Source: Massospora cicadina (taxonomy: Eukaryota; Entomophthoromycota; Entomophthoromycetes; Entomophthorales; Entomophthoraceae). Taken from it: DNA of 64,000 nucleotides. The stretch spans positions 157,754 through 221,753 of the forward strand of contig JAKSZP010014528.1 in the NCBI GenBank assembly GCA_022478985.1. The letters run 5' to 3'. The notes beneath the pieces were generated by a model. The model searched no databases and had not been told where the DNA came from. It worked only from the letters and a program-made list of their open reading frames with translations. This document shows positions 55,631 to 64,000 of the stretch, in pieces; position 1 is the stretch's first letter, and each line of letters starts with the position of its first letter. The translations under genes were made by a program, and so were the position numbers.

Positions 55631-56420
55631 GTTACGACTTGCTTATTGGCACTCAATTCCTAGTTGAATTTGATACTCTCTAATAAGTCACAATGAATAG
55701 CATATTTCTATTTTAGGGTACCGCATTCCTCTGGTTGTGAAGGACTTTACTAAGGAGATAAGGAAGAGGAAACTCCAACCTTGCTTACTTGAGTAACCAG
55801 ACCACATTGAATGGCTAGAATATGGGTTATTGGACCAAAGACCAAGTTGACACCTTCCCATAAAGAGGCTATGGAAGGAATGCCTGTGCATGCATCCAGC
55901 CATGTAATCATACCGCCTAAATCGCAGATACTAGTGGTTACAGGTCTCCAAGTTACCATACCGCTAGACCACTTGTTGAAGATTAAAGGAAAGAGTAATC
56001 CATCAATTTGCGAACCACTTACCTGTCCTGAATTGCTGGGTACCGCTTAGCAGGGTCCCTTGACTGCCCTAATGGCCAACTTCACTGATTAACACATGCA
56101 GATACCTTGGAACCAACACATTGCATTTGTACAGATATTGGCTGTCCACCATATTGAGTCATCCAAAGATATGGAGACCTGCGAGACTTAGAAATAGACG
56201 AAAATGTTATAATAGCCTGAGTTTAAGTGGAAATTGGTGAAACGCTTACTTGAAAATAGCAACAACAGGCTGACGCCATACTCAAAGAATGCCAATATAT
56301 TCTCCACTAGGACAGATGATTTTGGGATTATTAAGGGGTTGTAACATCAAGTACTGTCTGGCGATGCCCCTCCAATTTGCGCCCACCCCTATCAAAAGTC
56401 TAAATTTGAGGAAGTTCAGG
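55631..56420 (+). pseudogene. B protease end and dUTPase-like domain
   Basis: DLLIGTQFLVEFDTL (about 55,637-55,681) finishes the protease. A frame of 79 codons (55,811-56,050) then contains SSHVIIPPKSQILVVTGLQV then TIPLDHLLKIKG, similar to the first strands of the dUTPase-like domain of C1 and G. The later half of that domain is not readable. Nothing clear follows up to 56,420. Confidence 0.55.
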
Positions 56421-57296
56421 TGTCATAAAGCGTGCTGATAATTATACCTAGAAAGATCTGAAACTCAGGGTGAATTACCACCCAAAACCCAAACCAGAAT
56501 GCTGCGGGCACAGCTATCCAAAATGACGTGTTAAAGATTAAAAATCTGGCCTTAAAGACCAGTTAGGGGTACCTAAAAGCGGGAACATCCCTTTTATTAA
56601 AGAAATTTGTTAAGGCCAAAGTTCCGGGTTGGTTTGGTTGTTTTTGTAGATTAATTTTATAAGTATAAAATGGGAAAATATGATAAAATGGAGTGACAGT
56701 GGTACCTGTTGACAACTGCTGCTTATAAGCTTTCTGGACAAAATAAGAATGCATGCACAACTACCAACGGGAATAAATTCAAAACAAGTTGTCAGATTGA
56801 GTTCCTTGAACTAAAATGCGACCAACTTGGGTCCAGATCACTCAACCAGATCTGCTCTGGACTCATTATTAAAATTCATTTTTTTGTTGAGCACATGCAT
56901 TTGCTATGGCGGCAACGTTTTGTGCGGTCATCAGGTTGCGCCCAGGGCCAAGCTATATAAGGCTGGGCCCAGTTGGTGGAAAAGGGGTGAACACCCCTGT
57001 ACTTGTTGGAGGTGGGTGTGACATTGGCAAATGGAGGGATCTCAGGAGGCTTGAAGTGTTTTTCACAATTTTACCACCTCCCAACAAACCCTCCAAATGT
57101 TTTCCACCAGGAAGGCAGAGGATAATGCTGGGAGAAGCACTGCAACCATCAGGGGGTGCGCCGTGACCCACATCTCATCCACCACATGGGCCATATCGCC
57201 CTGGGTGGTGAGAGGCACAGGTGCTGGGCTCCACCCTTTTTGAGTTAAATAGGAATTGCTCCCAATCCAAACGAAGTGATTCCTATCTGATACATA
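56421..57296. repeat. E3: shortened TG...CA-type unit inside B
   Basis: The plus strand starts TGTCATAAAGCGTGCTGA, like E2. At its right part the minus strand encodes PLTTQGDMAHVVDEMW, the N-terminal block of the E frame, and the end TGATACATA resembles the E1 end. It is shorter than E1 by about 500 bases. The flanking bases TCAGG and CACTA do not match. B reverse transcriptase starts right after it. Confidence 0.5.
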
Positions 57297-57890
57297 CACT
57301 AGGTCGCAAAGGAGTTGAGAAAATTATTGGATGCTGGTTTACTAAAACCGTCCCAGAGTCTCTGGGCCTCGCCGTTGTTGCTTGTGCAGAAGAAGGATGG
57401 AAGGCACCATGTAGTAATGGACTACTGACGTCTGAATGCCATCACCTGGAAGGATAGCTACCCACTACCTAGTACTGATGTCTCCATACGCCTCTTAGCT
57501 GGGTCAAATTTTTTTCTCTGCAATAGAATTTACCAGCGGTTATGGAAAAGAGAGCTTGCACCAAGATGACCAAGAGAAGTGCGCACTCATAGTGAGTGAG
57601 GGCTTATTTGAACCTTCTTGCATGCCTCAGGGGCTGTGAAACGCCCCAGCCACTTTTCAGCAGGCCATGGACTGCATGATGGGAGACCTAAAGATATCAT
57701 GGATTGGTCTACCTAGACGATGTAACTATGTTTTCGCACATGTTTGACAAGCAATTTGGCCCACTTGAAAGAAGTAATTGGATGGATACATTCTTATGAG
57801 TTGAAATAGCTACAAAATGTCATTTCTTTCAGAGTAAGATAAAATCCCTTGGTCATAAGATGACCCAAAATGAATTTCACTCTCGCCTGA
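57297..57890 (+). pseudogene. B reverse transcriptase
   Basis: From 57,305 one frame reads AKELRKLLDAGLLKPSQSLW then ASPLLLVQKKDGRHHVVMDY, a stop where Arg is expected, RLNAITWKDSYPLP and FFSAIEFTSGYG. Then ALIVSEGLFEPSCMPQGL near 57,580 and VYLDDVTMFSHMF near 57,709 with the catalytic YLDD intact. KSLGHKMTQN is the thumb. Only single stops and small shifts separate the blocks. X interrupts it at 57,891. Confidence 0.88.
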
Positions 57891-59016
57891 TGTTGGGATT
57901 TTTACCCACCTTTACAGCTTCTTAGGTTATCTGTTGGTTCGCTAGAGGATAAGTCCTGCTAGAAAATGAATCAGATATCATTTGACCTCAATTTTGGGTT
58001 AATAATTTCCGGTGTTTTTTGAGTAATTTGTCAGGTTTGGATATCTTGGGGATCAATATATGCAAATGCTTAAGATATCTTTGGGCATAGTTGTTGATAA
58101 AATTAAGGGCATTTGATATATGTTCATTAAATAAACTATCAGATGTACCAATTAGGATTGCTCAGGTTTCATCACCATCCAATTGAGAATTTAATCAGCA
58201 GTTTTGAGGCTTGTTATGCCGCCGGAAACTAGCGAAGCAATCAGTTGGTTCACGACTTACTATAATGGGTAAAGAATCCCATTACCTAAGCAGGTCACTA
58301 GCCAAATGTGGTTGGTTTGCTGTGATTAATCAAGAACGTTAGGGACACGTTTTTGGCTCTTTCCGTTTTCAGGTCTCTGCAATGTCTTAAGGATGAATCC
58401 TTTGACCAATGGAGAAGACCATCGCTGGAAGAGTCTTTGTAGGGTAATTCAACGGTAATAGCTGCCATTCTATGGTTGTGACACCAACTGAAGAGTTGAG
58501 CGCCAAATTCTCCCTATAAATTTCCAAGTAATTTTGTTAATAAAGCAGATAGATAATCATAGTAGATAAATAAGTTCTATTCATCTTCAGTTAATTATTG
58601 TTGTAGTACAATAAATGTTGACTCTTCTTTGTGATAAAGAAGAAGGATTGGATATCCTTAGAAGTGAAGCAGACTTATTTGTGTATCACCGCTGACTCAG
58701 CATGATGAGATATAAGGCTGGGAACACTTGAATATGAGAGTGGATTAATTTCAACTGGAATAGGGAAGAAGTCCTAAGTTGTCGGCATAATCAGTATTTC
58801 ATGTATTAAGTTTAGCGTTGGAACATATGTTTCATCTATTCAACTAGGGATAATAGTCATCATACTATTATCACTCATATATACTATCAATCAACGCGAA
58901 TTGCGCACAAAATCCATCTGTGCAATTAATCATTGGGAATGATTGTCTTTGAAGCCAGACTCTAATAATTGGTACTCTTTTTGAAGAAGAGTAGCCACCA
59001 GTCCCTGTTTTTAATA
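57891..59016. repeat. X: 1.13-kb solo-LTR-like unit with target duplication CCTGA
   Basis: Starts TGTTGGGATTTTTACC and ends GTTTTTAATA. CCTGA flanks it at 57,886-57,890 and 59,017-59,021. B coding continues in register across it: the left side ends with an SLSP-like string and the right side gives DKVIAIKKEDLTW, the usual 'P.KV.AI...P'. No coding sequence is seen inside. The ends are TG...TA, as in C1. No matching internal element is in the window. Confidence 0.8.
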
Positions 59017-59021
59017 CCTGA

Positions 59022-59700
59022 CAAGGTGATTGCTATCAAAAAAGAGGACTTGACCTGGCAGTTTGTGTGACATCAAAGTCTTTCTTAGCATAGTTGGTAC
59101 TACCAACATTTTATACTGCACTTCGCCAAGCTCACCAAGTCACAGACCCTCCTTCTCCGTAAAGAAGTTCCTTTATGATGGGAGGATTCCCAGCAGCAGA
59201 CCTTTGATGTCTTAGGATAATCCTTGACTACAACCTTTATTCTGGTTCATCCTGAGTTTGATAGACCCTTCATTCTATTCAACCATGCTAGTGATGTGGC
59301 TGTGGCGGCCATTCTGGATCAACTGAACTCAAGCCATTTTGATCATCCCATAGCTTACTTTAGTAAGATATAGCCGAGCAGAACGCAATTACAGTGTAAC
59401 TGAAAGTGAGTGTCTAACCATGTTATTGGCCATCAAACATTTTCGCCCTTTTCTTTATGGGAATTATTTCACCGTAATTACAGACCATGCCTCACTATGT
59501 TGTTTACAACATATGAAAGATCCAGATAGACAACTGGCCCAATGGGCCCTTAAGCTCTAGAATTATGACTTCTTAATAGTACACTGTGCAGGGATGATAC
59601 ACCAAAAGCTGATTGGTTATCCCGACTGCCTATACTGGCTCTTTATGATTCCAAAGAGGACCGGATCTATGAGCTCATCGAAAAATTGGAAGAGTGGAGC
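59022..59700 (+). pseudogene. B RT connection and RNase H
   Basis: LRKEVPLWEDSQQQTFDVL-like text near 59,150 is the connection, with one shift. RNase H follows with FDRPFILFNHASDVAVAAIL (the catalytic Asp of 'TDAS' is changed), HFDHPIAYFSK, then WLSRLPILALYD at the end. Two frameshifts lie near 59,380 and 59,560. Confidence 0.8.
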
Positions 59701-59749
59701 CATGAGTAAGGGACAACACAACAGCGCTTAAAATAGATGACTGCTCAGA

Positions 59750-60760
59750 CTCGAGCCAAGGATAGATTGATATATAAGCAAGTTGGGACCTCTTGCTACC
59801 ATATGTTTGACCCTCTGCTTGTACAAAATCCGCTCTGTAGGCTCATGTTGCTATGGGTCACAGCGCAGTGAGAAAAACCCACTAATGGCTGAGGTACTGT
59901 TGCTATTGGAAAGGAATGGTTGATACAGTCCAGGATATTGTTGATTCTTGTCTCACTTGCGCAAATCAGAAGCCGCCCAATCTTCCATATCAACATTACA
60001 TCATGGGTCCCACAGCCCCATTTGACACGGTTAGCATTGAAACTATTGGACCCCTGCCACACAGCGATATATGGTCACCATTTTATCAATTCGCAGTTGA
60101 TCACTTTACAAAATGGGTAAAAGCTATCTCAGTTGCCTCCCCAACTTCCATAGTGACCACATCCTTCTTGCACAGCAGGTCTTTAGTCACCACGGCAGCC
60201 CCAAGGTGCTGCTATCTGACAATGGTACCAATTTTATTTCCAGTGTGGTCGCCGATCTTAACTCTCTAATTGGCACTTATCATTCTTTCACAACCCCTTA
60301 TCATTTGACTACCAACGGAGCTGTAGAACGAGCAAACATTTCCTCAGTTGCCATTATTTGCCAGATGGCTTCCTCTGATCCTTCAAAATGGAATGAATAC
60401 TTACCAGCGACCATATTAACAAATCATATTAGCTATCATTAAATCATTCAGATGTAATTTTACTAAGCCTTAATGTTCAAAAACCAATTTTTTCCTCTAG
60501 TGTGCAGCCTTTACTTGAAACTTCCACACCAGAAACCACTGACTTAGCCATATGTAGATTAGCCAATGAGTTATTTAGGCAACAAGAATTAGCTGCTAGA
60601 TCCATGGGTACTATTCACCAAAGGGAAGCTGATCATTGGAATGCCCAGCGGCCAGTCCTGCCTGAACTCCAGTTGGGGGACCTCATACTATTTTACCATC
60701 ACAGCTCGGAGGATAAATACATAAAATTAATACTCTGTGGTCAGATCCTTACTGGGTAAT
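59750..60760 (+). pseudogene. B integrase
   Basis: VDSCLTCANQKPPNLPYQH is the zinc-binding end (59,916-60,269 frame). DTVSIETIGPLPHS and FAVDHFTKWVKAISV give the first Asp. After a shift, VLLSDNGTNFISSVVADL and TTPYHLTTNGAVERANIS (60,113-60,442) give the second Asp and the Glu. The C-terminal part is in 60,502-60,759 with HWNAQRPVLPELQLGDLILF. All three catalytic residues are readable. Confidence 0.88.
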
Positions 60761-60878
60761 CTACAGTTGGGGTCCCAAATATTCAATTGCCTCTGTGAAG
60801 TTGGGTGCCGCTGTAAAAAAGTACATGCTAGAGAACTCCAAATTATGTCTTTCCTCAGCAAGCTCTTGAGAGGGTTAT

Positions 60879-61498
60879 TGTCAGAAATCATGAGAATTGG
60901 ATAGTCCTGAGCATGATTCAAACCTGAACCAAATTGCTACTCAGTCATAGAAGCTCCACCAATTCAATGAGCATTGAGACCATCTTAGACAATGAAATCC
61001 TAAATGGGCAAAAGGAAACTCAACTTTTGGAAGTACTCGCTAATTCTACTAACAAAGGACCAAGCCAGCAGGTGAAAATCTTTTCATGTGGAAGTCCCTA
61101 GAATTGCCCCCCTGGCAAAAGAGAGTCAAACTTAAGAAAACCTAAGCCACCTGCCTCATCATCAAAGTGGTCACCTTACCCTACTCTGTCCCAACTATCA
61201 CGTCAAGTTCTCCTTAGGCAAACCTGAACATCTTGGTAGCCTATAAATATCTCAGAATTTTGATTAATAGAATTACCTTCAGATTCTCCTAGTTGTTTTT
61301 ACTAGTGATTAATTTGCCTGTTTTATACAAAAGACCTTGCCTGTTCAAAAGCGAACAGAGTAGCCTCAACAACGAATATCCATTGAGAGATTTCCTTAGG
61401 AAACTTAGTCCCCAAGTTGTTACGCTGGACCCACGTTTAACTAATTTCAAACAGTCTTCAAAGGCCTTGACCTTCAAAGAGGACGACGAAGTCCTAAA
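60879..61498 (+). repeat. 3' LTR of B
   Basis: Starts TGTCAGAAATCATGAG after the purine-rich TTGAGAGGGTTAT and ends GTCCTAAA, followed by the target duplication GTGAT. Confidence 0.9.
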
Positions 61499-62143
61499 GT
61501 GATGATAATGAAATATGTGCCATATAGGTAGGGACAGAAATGCTTGATTACCAATAAAACGCCAGTCACTCATGCTTGGTAACACTATAATTTTGTTCAG
61601 ACTTGCTTTGGTCTTGCTGAAGTAAGCAACTGGATGGTTGACTAAATCTCTAATGTGTTGAACTATGATAGCCCTAACTGTGACATCAATAGTTTCAGTG
61701 AATAGCCAAATAGGGCGGTCAAAACATGGATGAACTAAAATAGGTTTAATAAAAAGACAGTCCTCAGCTTTTAAGAGCAGTTCTTGTTCATGACGCCACT
61801 AAAAAAGCACATTCTTCTGTAGAAGGTAGATAAGGGTTTGGTAAGGTTGGCAAACCAAGGAATGAACTAATGTTATTAACCCACCATGACCATAACAACT
61901 TAATGTACTGAGGCTCTGGTGGCGTGACATCATCTTAGTGGCATCAAATTTATCTTAGATAGACTGTGTTCATTGTTTTATGACCTTGTGTCAGAGGAAT
62001 TCCATTTCATATTGAAAGGAGCACTTCAAACTTCAGCTTTTCTGGAGGCCTTCCTAAGGTGATTAAATATTTCTCAAAATGTTTCATGTAACCATTAAAA
62101 TTCTTGAGAAAACAGATGGATCATTGATTACAGGAGGACACAG
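61499..62143 (-). mobile_element. A2, right part
   Basis: A2 sequence resumes after B. On the minus strand it matches A1 from about 11,040 to 11,690: the RNase H start, the thumb block and the segment upstream. The first bases, GATAATGAAATATGTGCC, continue the A1-like text that stops at 45,158. It is cut at 62,144 by C2. Confidence 0.8.
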
Positions 62144-62640
62144 TGTTATAAAATTGGTATTATTGTTGAGATACACCATAAATGATATTGAGCAGGGCTC
62201 GACCCACTGAACAATAGGACCAATGATATGAGGATTGTTGCCCTTGAACAACAGAATTAACTTATGTATTAAATATGGAGCACTTGCTACCACTATACTT
62301 CTTTATTTAATATAATAAGCATAGTGGATCCTCGATGTTTTGCTCACTCTAAACTATTAACAACCTCTTCTCCTCAATCATTTCATCCCACTTGTATTGT
62401 AGCAACTTCAGATGATACCACTTTCATGGCATAGTAATTCACTTCGCTGTATTTCTTTGATTCCGCCAATTCTTCATTCGTTAGTTCACAATCACCTAAT
62501 TTGAGGCGATTTCCCAATGATCCAATATTGCCTCATTTCGAGGTGCTCAAATTACCATAACTTATATAAAACTCGGAAGATTCCATTCATTCTGCCATAA
62601 AAAATTAGGGCTTACCACCAGTCATATCAGAATCATGACA
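62144..62640 (-). repeat. 3' LTR of C2 (497 bp)
   Basis: In element orientation starts TGTCATGATTCTGATATGAC and ends CCAATTTTATAACA, similar to the C1 LTR at both ends and more diverged in the middle. Confidence 0.85.
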
Positions 62641-62649
62641 CTACCCCCT

Positions 62650-64000
62650 CCTTGACTGGATGATAAGACTCCTATTGCTTATGTTCCTGGAGGAAATTTC
62701 CATGCACTTGGTTGATGATCCAAATGCTAGGAGGGTCCCTGATAGTATATGCATCCATACCTGTCTTCTCAATGACTTTAAATGGCCCAATCTAGATATT
62801 AGTCAGCTTGTGTTTCCGGCTGAACCCATGTTGATCATGGAATGGGACCATGTCTCCATCTTTGATTTGTGCTAGGCCACTTTGCCATACCTGATCAGCA
62901 GCCTGGCTTTTGATTTTCTTGGATAAGCTGAACGAGTATGCTTCAGTTTGTAATTTAATCAGCGTAATCATTAGGATGGTCAAAATGGCATTGTGGATCC
63001 ATTCCACCAGTGTCCTCTGCACAGGCACATAGAAGTGTGAGCAGAGCGGGGTGCCATCCATAAAGCAATTGGAATGGGCTTTTCCACGTGGCAGAATGGT
63101 AGCTAATGTTATAGGCAAGCACCACGGTAGAAAGGAGGGTACTCCAATTGGAGGGCCTATCAGTAACCAACTTCTGGAGAATGTTTTTCAAGATCCCATT
63201 AACCTGTTCAACCATTCCATTGGACTCGAGGGTGATATGGAGTTGTTAGTACCCCATGGATGGCCATCATTTCGTTGAGTTTTGAAAATATGAGAGGTGA
63301 AATTAGTGCTTTCGTCAGTAAGGATAAACTGTGGGCAGCCATGATGCTGAATGATACATTCCATTACAAACTTAGCCACAGTAACCACCCCCAGATCCCA
63401 AATGGGCCGCGCCTCAACCCACCTGGTCAAGTGGTCAATTGCCACCAGGATATACTTGGAACAGTTAGCTCCTGTTGGCAGAGGGCTGACAACATCAAGG
63501 GACACTTTATGACAAGTGAAGTGTGGCTTCACTAACTGGTATGAGGTCTTCTAGTGGAACAGCTTTTCAGCTTGGCACTGGTGACAGGAGGATATAGTAT
63601 CAAGCACATCGAAGTTCATGCTTTCCCAGTAATACCAAGGCTGCAATAATTCCAACGTCTTGCGCATGCCACCATGCCCAACTGCCCTATGTGTGCTCAT
63701 GATAATGTTAGGCCGTGTTGAGGGTCACAGAAAGTTTACTGTTGAGTTGCTGATCCGCTTGTACAACTCACCATTCCGCTAGAAAGTCTTAGCTCGCATT
63801 TCCTTAAACGCCTTGATGACTTGAGGTGGCTCATCATCATACTTCCCGCTGATCATCTTGTCATAAATAATAACGCTCAGATCCGCCATAACTGCAATAG
63901 TTGGTAGCCTCAACAGGCAAACAGCATTCTGGTGTTTCGCTTCTGGTCAGTGAAGGATCTCGAAGTTGTAAGCCTGTAGTTTAAGGGCCCATCGTGCTAG
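62650..64000 (-). pseudogene. C2 integrase and flanking pol
   Basis: Minus-strand frames in order: a zinc-binding region (about 63,700-63,560), KYILVAIDHLTRWVEARP (63,532-63,188 frame) with the first Asp, FILTDESTNFTSHIF with the second Asp but NG changed to ES, then MVEQVNGILKNIL (63,215-62,955) with the Glu, [20 protein letters not shown], and a C-terminal part with FHDQHGFSRKHKL. The integrase is better preserved than in C1. Stops and shifts still separate the blocks. Confidence 0.85.

Larger units (their letters stand above)
45159..61498 (+). mobile_element. B: Ty3/gypsy element with four nested insertions
   Basis: LTRs at 45,159-45,778 and 60,879-61,498 (620 bp each) enclose a complete set of gypsy domains. 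GTGAT flanks it at 45,154-45,158 and 61,499-61,503. A2 sequence matches A1 continuously across the joint. D interrupts Gag, E2 the protease, E3 the region before reverse transcriptase, and X the stretch after the thumb motif. Without the insertions B would be about 7 kb. Confidence 0.92.
62144..64000 (-). mobile_element. C2: Ty3/gypsy element of family C, cut by the right edge
   Basis: 3' LTR (62,144-62,640), purine tract (GTCAAGGAGGGGGTAG), then integrase on the minus strand. It matches C1 from 18,106 onward and lacks an E unit, which is how the E1 boundaries were found. Protease, Gag and the other LTR lie beyond the window. The left flank is A2, GGACACAG. Confidence 0.88.

Noticed and set aside
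1..64000. CRISPR arrays, bacterial operons or phage genes
   Set aside because: No regularly spaced short repeats or prokaryotic gene organisation; all strong motifs are from eukaryotic mobile elements.

Overview
This window looks like a deep transposon graveyard from a eukaryotic nuclear genome. I found no convincing single-copy host gene, rRNA, tRNA or CRISPR array. Nearly everything recognisable is a decayed, nested mobile element: Ty3/gypsy (Metaviridae) LTR retrotransposons, a Rep-helicase Helitron, APE-type LINEs, tRNA-headed SINEs and probable solo LTRs. The DNA is AT-rich and almost every reading frame carries stops and frameshifts. A chromodomain-bearing gypsy element, dUTPase-like domains inside gypsy pol, and LINEs with a zinc-knuckle ORF1 make a large, repeat-rich fungal genome my first guess. 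That is tentative: the Helitron Rep resembles types common in animals, and I could not run a search.

Left part (1-7.4 kb): a minus-strand gypsy element (Gy0), cut by the window edge, sits inside a minus-strand LINE (L1). A truncated SINE, an AT-rich spacer and a SINE with a 16-bp target duplication follow. Middle part (7.4-26.4 kb): one Helitron on the plus strand is split into three pieces by two minus-strand gypsy elements, A1 (about 9.15-15.76 kb) and C1 (18,106-25,573, target duplication AGTTG). C1 itself holds a TG...CA unit (E1, target duplication CTATG). Rep motifs lie left and right of A1. The helicase motifs are split by C1 and resume after it.

26.4-43.3 kb: two SINEs, the 3' part of a minus-strand LINE (L3), the 5' part of a plus-strand LINE (L2), a full-length gypsy element G (32,679-40,533) with 1.1-kb LTRs, and the 3' half of another gypsy element (H). 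Right part (43.3-64 kb): minus-strand gypsy element A2 (same family as A1) is interrupted by plus-strand element B (45,159-61,498, target duplication GTGAT). B is interrupted by chromovirus-like element D (46,683-52,630, target duplication GAGGC), two E units and a solo-LTR-like unit X (target duplication CCTGA). A2 then resumes and is cut again by C2 (same family as C1), which runs off the right edge.

The nesting gives relative ages: the Helitron is older than A1 and C1, and C1 is older than E1; A2 is older than B, and B is older than D, E2, E3 and X. The observations I find most interesting are a dUTPase-like domain between protease and reverse transcriptase in four gypsy families, with its catalytic Asp absent in the two best copies; collagen-like Gly-X-Y tracts in Gag of two families; the E unit, which carries a conserved but unidentified reading frame; SINEs with different heads but one shared tail; and a mosaic LTR pair in G. 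Boundaries, motifs and identities were read by eye. Family names (A, B, C, D, E, G, H, X, Gy0, L1-L3, S1-S4) are local labels.
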